From DASVHS01 sp038244815 (lineage in GTDB: Bacteria > Acidobacteriota > Thermoanaerobaculia > Gp7-AA8), in assembly GCA_038244815.1 (NCBI GenBank), contig JBBRTB010000009.1:1-64000 (forward strand): 64,000 bases of DNA. Reading direction: 5' to 3'. The notes beneath the pieces are model-generated. The model did not search any database and had not been told where the DNA came from. It was given only the letters and a program-made list of their open reading frames with translations. Below, piece after piece: positions 53,812-62,557 of the stretch. Position 1 is the first letter of the stretch. Each line of letters begins with the position of its first letter. Both the position numbers and the translations under genes were made by a program.

Positions 53812-55604
53812 ACGATCTTGTTGATGAGTCCCTCGGGAAAGCGCATGGCCACGCTCTCGATGACGAACTCCTCGATCTCCTGGGCGGTCTTTTTCTGCAA
53901 GGCGATCTCGGCGATGCGCCGGCAGTCGCGGTACTTCAGCGACCGGATCACGTTCTTGATCCTGGGGATGTTGGACGGGTTCATGGAGAAGATTTCGAGC
54001 CCGAGCCCGAGGAGCACGGTGGCGTAGATCGGATCGCTGGCCATCTCGCCGCACAACGAGACGGGAATGCCGGCCCGCTTGCCGGCGTCGATGACCCCTT
54101 TGATCAGACGCAGCAACGCCGGATGCAGCGGTTCGTACAGGTAGCTGACGTTCTCGTTGGAGCGATCGATGGCCAGCGAATACTGGATGAGATCGTTCGT
54201 GCCGATGGCGAAGAAGTCGGCCTCGGTGGCCAGCATGTCGGCGATGACGGCGGCCGACGGCACCTCCACCATGATTCCGATCTGCAGGTCCGGGTTGTGG
54301 GCATGACCCTCGGCGTCGAGCTCGAGGCGGATCTCGCGGATCAGCGTCTTGACCTGCCGCAGCTCCTGCACGCCGGAAACGAGCGGGAACATGATCTTCA
54401 GCTTGCCGAATGCCGAAGCCCGCAGCAGGGCACGCAACTGCGTGCGGAACATGTCTCGATGCTTCATGCACAGCCGCAGCGCGCGCAGCCCCAGGACGGG
54501 GTTGTCCTCTTTGCTGCCCATGACCTCGCGCGCCAGCTTCTTGCCGCCGAGATCGAACGTACGGATGACGCACCACTCCGGAGCCACGGACTCGACGAGC
54601 CGCCGGTAAACGGCCAGATGTTCGTCCTCGGTCGGCAGCAAGGGACTCTTGGAGATGTACAGGAACTCCGAGCGATAGAGGCCGATGCCTTCGGCGCCGA
54701 ACTTATCCGCATCGGCGAGCTCTTCGACGAGCTCGATATTCGCCTGCAGGGTGATCCGGCGTCCGTCTTTGGTCACGGCCGCCAGCTCACGGTTCTCGAG
54801 CAGATCCCGTTCGGCTTCGGCATGACGGGTGACGCGGCCGCGGTACTCGGTGAGCATCGCCGCCGTGGGATTGACGACGACCGTGCCCTCGTATCCGTCG
54901 ATGATCACAACCTCGTCGTTGTCCACGATCTTGGTGAGGCGGGGAACGCCGATGACCGCGGGCATGAACAACGACTTGGCGATGATCGACGTGTGGGATG
55001 TCCGCCCGCCGGTCTCGGTGGCGAAGCCGACGATCGGGCGGCGGTTGAAATGGACCGTGTCCGAAGGGGTGAGGTCATCGGCGATGATGATGACGTCGTG
55101 CGTGATCTCGGAGAGATCGTGATGGGCCACGCCGATGAGGTGCCTGAGCACGCGCTCGGAGACATCACGGACATCGGCCGTACGCTCGCGCAGATAGTGG
55201 TCATCGAAGCTGGCGAAGCGCGCCTGAAACTCTTCCTGGACCTCGGAGAGCGCCCACTCGGCGTTGACCTGCTCGGACTCGATCTTCTGGATGACTTTAT
55301 CGGCGAAGGAGGGATCGCTGACCATCATGGCGTGGGCCTCGAAGATCGATGCGAACTCCTCCCCCATCGAGCGGCTGACCTTCTGCTTGAGCTCGAGCAG
55401 TTCCTCGCGGGTCCGGTCGAGCGATTCCATGAAGCGGGCCGTCTCGCCGGCCACGTCGCCTTCACGAATGGGAACGCGGTAGACCGAGGTGATGCGCTTC
55501 TCGATGATGACTGCACGTCCGATGGCGATGCCCGGCGACACACCGATGCCTTTGTAGGTGCGGATGTCGCTTCGTGCCTGTGCAGCGGTTCGTTCGGCCA
55601 GCAT
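53808..55604 (-). CDS. ptsI: Phosphoenolpyruvate-protein phosphotransferase, Enzyme I
   Basis: 598 aa from ATG 55604; the longer frame would read through a heptad repeat. Passes phosphate from PEP to HPr. The phosphorylated His204 lies in GGRTSHTSIIAKS; the PEP-binding barrel has EGIGLYRSEFLY, FGKLKIMFPLVSGV, FFAIGTNDLIQYSLAIDR and the catalytic Cys in VSLCGEMASDP. YKGIGVSPGIAIG is the standard N-terminus, here preceded by about 17 extra residues. It works with HPr and IIA in a PTS without visible sugar permease. Confidence 0.95.
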   Translation of the reverse strand: MLAERTAAQARSDIRTYKGIGVSPGIAIGRAVIIEKRITSVYRVPIREGDVAGETARFMESLDRTREELLELKQKVSRSMGEEFASIFEAHAMMVSDPSFADKVIQKIESEQVNAEWALSEVQEEFQARFASFDDHYLRERTADVRDVSERVLRHLIGVAHHDLSEITHDVIIIADDLTPSDTVHFNRRPIVGFATETGGRTSHTSIIAKSLFMPAVIGVPRLTKIVDNDEVVIIDGYEGTVVVNPTAAMLTEYRGRVTRHAEAERDLLENRELAAVTKDGRRITLQANIELVEELADADKFGAEGIGLYRSEFLYISKSPLLPTEDEHLAVYRRLVESVAPEWCVIRTFDLGGKKLAREVMGSKEDNPVLGLRALRLCMKHRDMFRTQLRALLRASAFGKLKIMFPLVSGVQELRQVKTLIREIRLELDAEGHAHNPDLQIGIMVEVPSAAVIADMLATEADFFAIGTNDLIQYSLAIDRSNENVSYLYEPLHPALLRLIKGVIDAGKRAGIPVSLCGEMASDPIYATVLLGLGLEIFSMNPSNIPRIKNVIRSLKYRDCRRIAEIALQKKTAQEIEEFVIESVAMRFPEGLINKIV

Positions 55605-55678
55605 TCGGTGCTCGGTTTCCGGTGCTCGGTGCTCGCACCACGAGGCCGTCCTCCGGGCACCGGGCACCGAGCACCGGA
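55605..55678. repeat. Inverted heptad repeat region (CGGTGCT / CGAGCAC)
   Basis: Units TCGGTGC, TCGGTTT, CCGGTGC, TCGGTGC lie left and CGGGCAC, CGGGCAC, CGAGCAC right, with complementary sense. It fills the HPr-ptsI gap and would fold in the mRNA directly before the ptsI start. Confidence 0.7.
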
Positions 55679-55688
55679 TCGCGTGCGA

Positions 55689-55958
55689 TCATTCTACCTC
55701 GTCGAACTTTGCGTCGATGAGCTTCTCGATGGCGTCGAGCGCTTCGCGCTCGTCCTCGCCGTCGGCGCGGATGGTGACGACCGAACCGCGGCCGGCCGCC
55801 AGCAGCAGGATGCCCAGGATGCTTTTGCCGTCGACTTCCTCGTCGCCCTTGCGAACCTTGATGTCGGACTTGAACCGCGCCGCCATGTGAACGAGCTTCG
55901 CGGCGGCGCGGGCGTGCAGTCCCAGCTTGTTCTTGATCTCGATATCGCGCGAGATCAA
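55689..55958 (-). CDS. ptsH: Phosphocarrier protein HPr
   Basis: 89 aa. The only workable start is TTG 55958, overlapping the IIA stop (TTGA); with it His15 (LGLHARAA) and Ser46 (VDGKSILGIL) have their canonical numbers. His15 carries phosphate from Enzyme I; Ser46 is the target of HPr kinase, which is encoded at 58317-59396. The sequence thus supports both catalytic and regulatory phosphorylation. Confidence 0.93.
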   Translation of the reverse strand: MISRDIEIKNKLGLHARAAAKLVHMAARFKSDIKVRKGDEEVDGKSILGILLLAAGRGSVVTIRADGEDEREALDAIEKLIDAKFDEVE

Positions 55959-56377
55959 CGATCCACTCCGGTGTCCACGGCGGTCAGCAGGTCGGAGGCC
56001 ACCCGGATGGCCTTGGAGCCCTTCTCCGTGATCATGTGGGCGACCGTGGCCAGGTCCTTCGACTCCTCCTTCACCATCGCGAACTTCACCACCATGGGCA
56101 GGTTCACTCCGGTGACGACCTCCACGTGTCCTTTCTCCAGGAAAGAGAGGCTGATGTTGCTCGGTGTGCCGCCGAACATGTCGGTAAAGATGATGACGTC
56201 GCGGTCGTGGCCGACGCGCTCGAGCGCCGCCGCGATCGTTTCGCGCGCCGCATCCAGCGTGACGTTCCACTCGAGAGAAACGGCTTCGATGCCGGAGATG
56301 TCGGCTTCGATCTGCCGGGCCGCGTTGAGCAGCTCGTGGGCGAGATTTCCGTGGGTAACGATGAGAGCACCTATCAT
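55955..56377 (-). CDS. PTS mannose-family IIA component
   Basis: 140 aa from ATG 56377 (MIGALIVTHGNLAHELL), the family start; upstream ATG 56389 and TTG 56398 overlap a likely -10 box. The phosphorylated His is in VTHGNLA; DMFGGTPSNISL and VVTGVNLPMVVKFAM are conserved. No IIB/IIC/IID transporter gene is visible, so it is probably a regulatory IIA as in other Gram-negatives with an rpoN-linked PTS. Confidence 0.9.
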   Translation of the reverse strand: MIGALIVTHGNLAHELLNAARQIEADISGIEAVSLEWNVTLDAARETIAAALERVGHDRDVIIFTDMFGGTPSNISLSFLEKGHVEVVTGVNLPMVVKFAMVKEESKDLATVAHMITEKGSKAIRVASDLLTAVDTGVDR

Positions 56378-56387
56378 TGGGAGCGCC

Positions 56388-56393
56388 ATTGTA
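56388..56393 (-). promoter_or_regulatory. Candidate leaderless -10 box (TACAAT) of the IIA-HPr-EI unit
   Basis: TACAAT-N10-ATG relative to the family-consistent IIA start; no SD and no clear -35 (the -35 position lies in the heptad repeat). Confidence 0.35.
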
Positions 56394-56400
56394 AACAACA

Positions 56401-56475
56401 GGCCTCGGCCCTCGGGCCGCGGGCCTCGGATCTGACCCCAAACCGAGGCCCGAGGCCTGAGGCCTGAGGCCTGAT
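56401..56475. repeat. Inverted heptad repeat region (GGCCTCG / CGAGGCC)
   Basis: Left units GGCCTCG, GCCCTCG, GGCCGCG, GGCCTCG and right units CGAGGCC, CGAGGCC, TGAGGCC, TGAGGCC flank a 15-nt loop. It fills the gap between rapZ and the IIA gene and could act as the rapZ terminator or insulate the PTS unit. Confidence 0.75.
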
Positions 56476-56477
56476 TC

Positions 56478-57347
56478 TCACCGCCGGTAGTCCCGGTGAA
56501 CGATCTCCACGTTGTGTCCGGACTTCTCCAGGTCGTCGCCGAGGCGCTGCGCGATGGCGACGCTTCGGTGACGGCCGCCGGTACAACCGATGCCGATCGT
56601 CAGGTAGCTTTTCATCTCCTTCCTGTATTGCGGGATGAGATAGCTGACGAAGTCGAGCAGACGCCGGTAGAACTCCTCGTATTCGGGCTGCCGTTGCAGA
56701 AACGTCTGGATCTCCGGATCGAGTCCGGTCAGCGGGCGCAGTTCGGGAACGAAGTGCGGATTGGGCAGGAAGCGGACATCGAACAGCAGATCCATGTTGT
56801 AGGGGGGGCTGAACTTGAATCCGAAGCTGATGATCGTGATCAGCATGGAGACTTCGGGCCCGCCGTCGAGTTGAAACCGGCGCATCACCTCGGCTTTCAG
56901 CTCATGCACCGAGAACTGCGAGGTGTCGAGCACCATGTTGGCCAGCGACTTCACTTCCGTGAGTGCCTGGCGCTCGGCCTGAATGGCCTCGATGATGGGG
57001 CGGTCCTTCTCCATCGGATGCGGACGGCGCGTCTCCGAGTAGCGGCGGGCGATGACCTCGTCGCTGGCTTCGAGAAAAATCAGGATGGCCTGTGGGACCA
57101 GCTCGAGCAGCCGGTCGCGATAGAACGCCGGGAACGTGGTAGCGAAGTCATGCGTGCGCACATCGACGACGATGCCCACGCGGTTGGCGTGCTCGTGCTG
57201 GGCGACCTCTTCGAGAAACGGCTCGATCAGCGCCACGGGCAGGTTGTCGGAGCAGTAGAACCCGAGGTCCTCGAGCGTCGACTGAACGTAGCTCTTTCCG
57301 GATCCCGACAGGCCGGTAATGATGACGAGATATTCGGGCGCCTTCAT
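56478..57347 (-). CDS. rapZ: RNase adapter RapZ / nucleotide-binding protein
   Basis: 289 aa. Walker A is GLSGSGKS (12-19); the family signatures DLGFYCSDNLP, LEASDEVIARRYSETRRPHP and the C-terminal IGCTGGRHRSVAIA are complete. In E. coli RapZ links small-RNA turnover to amino-sugar synthesis and lies with rpoN, hpf and PTS genes, the same neighbourhood as here. Starts next to the lipoprotein stop. Confidence 0.95.
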   Translation of the reverse strand: MKAPEYLVIITGLSGSGKSYVQSTLEDLGFYCSDNLPVALIEPFLEEVAQHEHANRVGIVVDVRTHDFATTFPAFYRDRLLELVPQAILIFLEASDEVIARRYSETRRPHPMEKDRPIIEAIQAERQALTEVKSLANMVLDTSQFSVHELKAEVMRRFQLDGGPEVSMLITIISFGFKFSPPYNMDLLFDVRFLPNPHFVPELRPLTGLDPEIQTFLQRQPEYEEFYRRLLDFVSYLIPQYRKEMKSYLTIGIGCTGGRHRSVAIAQRLGDDLEKSGHNVEIVHRDYRR

Positions 57348-58292
57348 CTACTGAAGATCGTGGATGGTGACGATGCTCTCCGTGAAGTGCGGCACCAGCA
57401 CGCGATGCCGTTTTGTGTCGTATCCGATGTCCGCGGGTGAGGTCACGCCCGTGATGACTTCGGCGAACGGCCCCGAGGCCGGTCCGCGAAACACGCTGTT
57501 CGACTCCCAGCTCGAAACGAGGAATGTGTCGTCGCTGAGGTGGACCAGTCCGTCCAGACTGCCCTTGGGAAGGGTGGCCACGTTTGCCTTGGCGCCTTTG
57601 TCGATCGAGTAGAGCTCGTTCGAGGCGAAGCTCACCACCCATAGCTTGCCGCCGGCCATTTCCAGTCCGTTGGGACGGTTGAGGTCCTTGCCGGAGGCGA
57701 TCTTCGTGGCTTTGGTTCCGGTGATCTTCCACACGCTGTCGGTGCCAGTGCCTTCGAAGTTTCCGTTCGCGCCGGCCTTCATACCGCTGTCGGAGACATA
57801 CCCGCTGGTGCCGTCGCTGGTGAGATCGTTGAGGAACGTGGAGCCGGGGATGGCCACCGTTCCTTTCGGCGCGCCGCTCTTGCGGTCGAACTTCTTCACG
57901 TCTGTGATGTCGGTGACCCACAGTTCGTCGCCCACGATAGCCATACCCTTCGGTGCATCGAGCTGGCTCCCCTTCTTCGAGCCGTCGATCCACTTCGCCT
58001 CAATCCCGAGCGTGTCGGGATTCACTTTCGAAATGTATCCGTTGGCGTCTTTGGCCAGCGGCTGGCCGTTGATGTTGCTGATGAAGTAGACATCCTGAGC
58101 GGCGTCATAGAGCACGCTCTCCGGCGTCTGCAGACCGTCCCGGATCGTCATCGGTCCCACCCCCTCGGTGGCGGGTGCGGCGGCCGTCGACTGGGGTTGA
58201 GGCTCCTGGGTCTGAGAAGCGGGTTGCGTCGATTCCCTGGCGCACGCGGCGAGAACGATCGCCGTCATCAGAACGAGAGATCGCTTGAGCAT
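57348..58292 (-). CDS. SMP-30/gluconolactonase-like lipoprotein
   Basis: 314 aa from ATG 58292, the third Met, with AGGAGG 6 nt upstream; earlier Mets lie on that site. The signal ends in lipobox VLAAC, then a Pro/Gln-rich linker and a six-bladed propeller: PESVLYDAAQDVYFISNING, APKGMAIVGDELWVTDI, NRPNGLEMAGGKLWVVSF, LDGLVHLSDDTFLVSSW. It may hydrolyse a lactone or bind sugar at the envelope. It is inserted between hprK and rapZ, which are usually adjacent. Confidence 0.8.
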   Translation of the reverse strand: MLKRSLVLMTAIVLAACARESTQPASQTQEPQPQSTAAAPATEGVGPMTIRDGLQTPESVLYDAAQDVYFISNINGQPLAKDANGYISKVNPDTLGIEAKWIDGSKKGSQLDAPKGMAIVGDELWVTDITDVKKFDRKSGAPKGTVAIPGSTFLNDLTSDGTSGYVSDSGMKAGANGNFEGTGTDSVWKITGTKATKIASGKDLNRPNGLEMAGGKLWVVSFASNELYSIDKGAKANVATLPKGSLDGLVHLSDDTFLVSSWESNSVFRGPASGPFAEVITGVTSPADIGYDTKRHRVLVPHFTESIVTIHDLQ

Positions 58293-58316
58293 CATGAACC
58301 TCCTCAATGAAAACGT

Positions 58317-59396
58317 TCAGCGTTGGCGGCGCGTCCGGTCAAGGACGTCCATGTTGAAGCGTGTGCGGCTGTGCATGCTGCGCAGCTCGGAGCTGGCCAG
58401 CTCCTCGCGGTTCGTGGCCGGCAGGTTATCGGCGCCATCCGCCCCCTGCTTTGCGATCTGTTCATCGATGCGCTGTGTGAACTCGCGGGCGGAATCGTAA
58501 CCCTGAAGCTTCATCAGGTGGTTGCGTGCGGCGATCTCGACCAGCAGCGCCAGGTTGCGGCCGGATGCGACCGGCAGCCTCACATACGGCTTGGACACGC
58601 CGAGGAGCGCGAATGTCTCGCCGGCGATCCCCAGCCGGTCGTACTCGGTCCCTTCCACCCACTTTTCCAGCCGTACCACCAGGTCGATGGGCTTGACGTC
58701 GCGGGTCGAAGCGACGCCGAAGAGATCCTTGATGTCGATGATGCCGATGCCCCGCAGCTCCATGTGATGGCGCAGAAGATCGTTCGAATACCCGAGAAGG
58801 ACGTCGTTCGGATGGCGGCGGATGACCACCATGTCGTCGGCGATGAGCCGGTGACCGCGATAGACGAGGTCGAGGGCGCACTCGCTTTTGCCGATCCCGC
58901 TGTCGCCGAGCAGCAGCAGGCCGATGCCGTAGACGTCCAGGAGGCCGGAGTGCATGGTGATGCGGGGGGCCATGGTCTCTTCGAGAAAATAGGTCGTGCG
59001 TGTGATGGCGGTGGAGGACATGGCCGGTGTCGAAAAGAGCGGCACGCCGCGCTTCTCGCACTCATGGCGGAACTCCTCGAGCGGGGCGATGCCCTTGGTG
59101 ACGATGAAACAGGAAATATCGAGCGCCGCCACATCGCGCACGCGCTTCTCGCGAAGACGCGGAGGGAGGCTCTGCAGGTACTTGGTCTCGGACTCGCCAA
59201 TGATCTGCACGCGCCACGGTTTGATGTATTCGTAGTAGCCGGCGAACGCCAGTCCCGGCTTCTGCACGCGCGGGCGCTCGATGATGCGGTCGAGGCCATC
59301 GTCGCCGGTCACCAGCTTGAGCGCCAGGTCGTCCATCTCCCCCGCCACGAGAGTGCGGACGGTCGTCTCGACGAAATCTTCCAAGCGTTCGGTCAC
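58317..59396 (-). CDS. hprK: HPr kinase/phosphorylase
   Basis: 359 aa, somewhat long because of a C-terminal tail of about 35 residues. Phosphorylates and dephosphorylates HPr Ser46. The P-loop GDSGIGKS is at 164-171, MHSGLLDVYGIG precedes it, and the HPrK signature EIAARNHLMKLQGYDSA is intact. GTG 59396 has no SD; TACCAT lies 6 nt upstream. Confidence 0.95.
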   Translation of the reverse strand: MTERLEDFVETTVRTLVAGEMDDLALKLVTGDDGLDRIIERPRVQKPGLAFAGYYEYIKPWRVQIIGESETKYLQSLPPRLREKRVRDVAALDISCFIVTKGIAPLEEFRHECEKRGVPLFSTPAMSSTAITRTTYFLEETMAPRITMHSGLLDVYGIGLLLLGDSGIGKSECALDLVYRGHRLIADDMVVIRRHPNDVLLGYSNDLLRHHMELRGIGIIDIKDLFGVASTRDVKPIDLVVRLEKWVEGTEYDRLGIAGETFALLGVSKPYVRLPVASGRNLALLVEIAARNHLMKLQGYDSAREFTQRIDEQIAKQGADGADNLPATNREELASSELRSMHSRTRFNMDVLDRTRRQR

Positions 59397-59402
59397 GGAG
59401 AG

Positions 59403-59408
59403 ATGGTA
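59403..59408 (-). promoter_or_regulatory. Candidate leaderless -10 box (TACCAT) of hprK
   Basis: TACCAT-N6-GTG, identical in layout to coaD; no SD, no clear -35. Confidence 0.35.
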
Positions 59409-59485
59409 ACCGGTATCCGGTGCAGGTGCCCGGCCTCAGGATGGCTCGTGCCGGACCATGGACCTTTACCGGGCCCGGCCGGGAT

Positions 59486-60052
59486 CTACACTTCCGGCGC
59501 GATCAGGCCGAGGTTCTGGTCGCGACGCTTGTAGATGACGGAAACACGGTCCGTGTCCAGGTCGCGAAAGACGATGAACTCGTTCTGAGAGTCGTCGAGA
59601 CGAAGCGCGGCATCCTCGATCGACATCGGCAGGATGGGCAATGTATTGGTCTTGATGATCCGCGGCTGATTGGGATCCTCGGTCTGGCGGAGCCGGCCGG
59701 GATCGAGGACCTGCACGGTCCAGTCACTGACCGTGGCGCTGCCGGCCGGTGCCTTGCGGTGGTGGTCGCGGATCTTGTTGCGGTTCTTCTGGGCCTGACG
59801 CTTGACGTGGTCGACCGCCGCGTTGATGGCCTCCTCCATCGACTCCCCCGACTCCTGGACAGCCTTGACGTCGTGCTCTTTCCCGACGATGAGGATCTCG
59901 CAGATGTTGCGGTATTTCTCCACTTGCAGGACGCAGCGAACGTCGATCACGTCAGTGAAGAGACGGGTTTCCACCTTGGCGAGCTTCGTCTCGAGCATCT
60001 TCCTGATTCTGGGTGTGACTTCGTAGTTACGACCGCTGATTTCGGTAGCCAT
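59486..60052 (-). CDS. hpf: Ribosome hibernation promoting factor, long form
   Basis: 188 aa. The N-terminal S30AE domain (residues 1-100: ISGRNYEVTPRIRKMLETKLAKVE) blocks the decoding site; the C-terminal half (about 125-188: PRIIKTNTLPILPMSIEDAALRLDDSQNEFIVFRD) dimerises ribosomes into 100S particles. SD GGGAGG and its own promoter precede it. Confidence 0.95.
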   Translation of the reverse strand: MATEISGRNYEVTPRIRKMLETKLAKVETRLFTDVIDVRCVLQVEKYRNICEILIVGKEHDVKAVQESGESMEEAINAAVDHVKRQAQKNRNKIRDHHRKAPAGSATVSDWTVQVLDPGRLRQTEDPNQPRIIKTNTLPILPMSIEDAALRLDDSQNEFIVFRDLDTDRVSVIYKRRDQNLGLIAPEV

Positions 60053-60087
60053 GTGTGATGCCTCCCTCTGGAGGATTCGGGATCGTT

Positions 60088-60116
60088 ATCGTACGCGCTC
60101 ACCCTGCATCCGGCAA
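60088..60116 (-). promoter_or_regulatory. Sigma-70 promoter of hpf
   Basis: TTGCCG (60116-60111), 17-nt spacer, TACGAT (60093-60088). The start is predicted near 60081, giving a 28-nt leader. Confidence 0.6.
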
Positions 60117-60133
60117 CGCCTCACCGCAGGGTG
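60100..60133 (-). other. Hairpin between rpoN and hpf
   Basis: CACCCTGC (60100-60107) and GCAGGGTG (60126-60133) form an 8-bp stem with an 18-nt loop that includes the -35 of the hpf promoter. It may limit rpoN read-through; no U-run follows. Confidence 0.4.
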
Positions 60134-60192
60134 CCCGGGTCGACGAGAGAGGCACTGCGAACTTGATACCCGGTCAGCGCCGCACCCGCCCT

Positions 60193-61650
60193 TCAGAAGA
60201 TCTGTTTCCGATCCGTCGAGCTCGGGATGTTCAGCTCGTCGCGGTACTTGGCGACGGTGCGACGGGCGATGTTGATCCCCTCGTCGTTCAGTATCTTCAT
60301 GATCTTCGAGTCCGACAGCGGCCTGCGAGGATCCTCGCCTTCGATGAAGCCCTGGATCTTCTTTTTCACGGTCAGCGAGGAGATGTCCTCGCCGGTGTCG
60401 GAGTCGATGCCGCTGTGGAAGAAGTACTTCATGAGGAACAGGCCGCGCGGGGTGTGCATGTACTTGTTCGACACCACGCGCGAGACCGTGGATTCGTGCA
60501 TCTGGATGTCGTCGGCCACGTCGCGCAGCACCAGTGGGCGGAGGAAGTCGATTCCCTTCTCCAGGAACTCGCGCTGGTGCTTTACGATCGACTCGGCCAC
60601 CTTGTAGATCGTGCGCTGGCGCTGGTCCAGGCTCTTGATGAGCCAGACCGCCGAGCGGATCTTGTCCTTGATGTAGTTGACGGTCTCGCCGTCGGATTTG
60701 GAGTCCATGGAGTTCAGCATGGCCCGGTAGCTGCCGTTGATGCGCAGCTTGGGCATGCCGTCCTCGTTGAGGATGATCACGTACTCCTCGCCCACCTTCT
60801 GAATGTAGACGTCGGGCTCGACGTAGATAGCGCGCTCGTTCGAGTATTTGCGCCCCGGTTTCGGATCGAGATGTTTGATCAGCTCGACGAGGCCTTCCAG
60901 CGCCTTCATGTCGATCGACAGCGCCTTCGCCAGTTGCACGAAGTGGCGCTGCATGAACATCTCCCAGTGGTCGCGGATGATCGTCTCGACCAGGGGCTCG
61001 TCGATTTCGAGGAAGTCGAGCTGCAGCAGGAGGCATTCGCGGAGGTCGCGCGCGCCGACACCGATGGGATCGAGCGACTGAATGGCTTTGACGGCCTCCT
61101 CGGCCTCTTCAGGCGTGTAGGGACCGGCCGCCTGGATCTCCTCGTTGTTGGCCCGGAGGTATCCGTCCTCGTCGATGTTGCCGATGATGAAGTTGCCGAC
61201 GTCTTTGATGCGGGGCGAGGCGTCGGACATGCCCAGCTGCCAGGTCAGATGATCGGTGAGATTGGGAGGACGGGTGAGGGTGTTCTCGATCGGGAACTCC
61301 TCGCGCTCCTCCGACATGCGCGGGTTGTAGCCGTACTCGATGTAGTCCTGAAAGTAGGCGTCGTAGTCGATCTCGTCGAAGGAGTCTTTCTCCTTGTCCT
61401 TGTCGGCCTCGGCCGCCTTCTTGGCGTCCTCTTCCGCGTCCGCCTTCTGATCGGTGGTGTCGGTTTCCGGCTCTTCTGCCTTCGCTTCCTCGGCGGTTTC
61501 CTCGAGGAGCGGGTTCTCGAGGAGCTCCTGGTTGAGGACCTCCTGAAGCTCGAGCTTGGAGAGCTGCAGCAGCTTGATCGCCTGCTGCAGCGAGGGCGTC
61601 ATGATGAGCTTCTGCGAGAGCTTGAGGTGAAGCTTCTGTTCTAGTGGCAT
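60193..61650 (-). CDS. rpoN: RNA polymerase sigma-54 factor
   Basis: 485 aa. Region I (QKLHLKLSQKLIMTPSLQQAIKLLQLSKLELQEVLNQEL) contacts enhancer-binding ATPases. An acidic region II (about 50-110) follows, then the core-binding part. The HTH segment is present (VSRVVSNKYMHTPRG), and the RpoN box is ARRTVAKYRDELNI near the C-terminus. Located between lptB and hpf as in many Gram-negatives. Confidence 0.96.
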   Translation of the reverse strand: MPLEQKLHLKLSQKLIMTPSLQQAIKLLQLSKLELQEVLNQELLENPLLEETAEEAKAEEPETDTTDQKADAEEDAKKAAEADKDKEKDSFDEIDYDAYFQDYIEYGYNPRMSEEREEFPIENTLTRPPNLTDHLTWQLGMSDASPRIKDVGNFIIGNIDEDGYLRANNEEIQAAGPYTPEEAEEAVKAIQSLDPIGVGARDLRECLLLQLDFLEIDEPLVETIIRDHWEMFMQRHFVQLAKALSIDMKALEGLVELIKHLDPKPGRKYSNERAIYVEPDVYIQKVGEEYVIILNEDGMPKLRINGSYRAMLNSMDSKSDGETVNYIKDKIRSAVWLIKSLDQRQRTIYKVAESIVKHQREFLEKGIDFLRPLVLRDVADDIQMHESTVSRVVSNKYMHTPRGLFLMKYFFHSGIDSDTGEDISSLTVKKKIQGFIEGEDPRRPLSDSKIMKILNDEGINIARRTVAKYRDELNIPSSTDRKQIF

Positions 61651-61685
61651 AGTCCGGAAATCGACAATTCGGGCGGCGCGCGTGG

Positions 61686-62465
61686 TCAGTTCAGATTGAA
61701 GGTTTCGCCGAGGTAAATTCGGCGAACTTCCGCGTCCGCCGACAGGCTCTCAGGGACGCCCTGCCGGAAAATCTCTCCTTCTTTGATGATATATGCCCGG
61801 TCAGTGATCTTCAATGTTTCCCGTACGTTATGATCGGTGATGAGAATCCCGATGCCGCGCCCGCGCAATTGGGAGACGATGCGTTGGATCTCGAAGACGG
61901 CGATGGGATCGATTCCTGCAAAGGGCTCATCGAGCAAAATGAATGCCGGGTTGATGGCCAGACTGCGTGCGATCTCCACACGCCGCCGCTCACCCCCCGA
62001 CAGCGAATAGGCCCGGTTGCGCGCGATGTGCGTGATGCCGAACTCCTCCAGCAGCGCGCGGGTGCGCCGATGCCGCTCCGCCACCGGCAGGTTCATGGTC
62101 TCGAACACCGACAGCAGGTTCTCCTCCACGGTCAGCTTGCGAAAGACCGACGCTTCCTGCGGCAGATAGCTGATGCCGCGTTGCGCGCGCAGGTACATCG
62201 GCAGGTCGGTGATGTCGTCTTCCCCGAGCGTGACCGAGCCGCCGTTGGGACGAACGAGACCGACGATCATGTAGAACGTGGTGGTCTTTCCCGCTCCGTT
62301 CGGACCGAGGAGCCCGACGATCTCGCCCTGACGGATCTCGACAGAAACGTCCCGGACGACCTTTCTCCCCTTGTAGACCTTTTCGAGATGCGTCGCGGCC
62401 AGACGGAGCGGAGTGGCGCTCTCCGTCTGCGCCGAGAATTCGAGAACTGAGTGGTCTTCGGCCAT
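61686..62465 (-). CDS. lptB: LPS export ABC ATPase LptB
   Basis: 259 aa. Walker A GPNGAGKTT, Q-loop SYLPQEASVFRKLTVEENLL, signature LSGGERRRVEIARSL, Walker B FILLDEPFAGIDP and switch His in ITDHNVRETL are the LptB pattern. It powers LPS extraction with the LptFG permease encoded at 45398-47824. A 35-nt extension precedes the core. Confidence 0.96.
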   Translation of the reverse strand: MAEDHSVLEFSAQTESATPLRLAATHLEKVYKGRKVVRDVSVEIRQGEIVGLLGPNGAGKTTTFYMIVGLVRPNGGSVTLGEDDITDLPMYLRAQRGISYLPQEASVFRKLTVEENLLSVFETMNLPVAERHRRTRALLEEFGITHIARNRAYSLSGGERRRVEIARSLAINPAFILLDEPFAGIDPIAVFEIQRIVSQLRGRGIGILITDHNVRETLKITDRAYIIKEGEIFRQGVPESLSADAEVRRIYLGETFNLN

Positions 62466-62484
62466 GCAGAGGCGTGAATGCTAA

Positions 62485-62557
62485 CAGGTCGTGGGTCGCC
62501 GGTCGTGGGTCAGGGCCGCTGAGCCCCCGTGACCGGCGCCTGGCCACCCACCACCTC
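62485..62557. repeat. Inverted heptad repeat region (TGGGTCG / CCACCAC)
   Basis: Left units CAGGTCG, TGGGTCG, CCGGTCG, TGGGTCA and right units TGGCCAC, CCACCAC with a less regular middle. It fills the lptA-lptB gap. Confidence 0.6.

Noticed and set aside
53421..56435. A 1004-codon plus-strand frame opposite cupin-ptsI-HPr
   Set aside because: It spans several well-supported genes on the other strand and shows Arg/Asp/Gly/Leu-rich shadow composition.
60055..61644. A 529-codon plus-strand frame opposite rpoN
   Set aside because: Shadow of the rpoN reading frame, no protein-family features.
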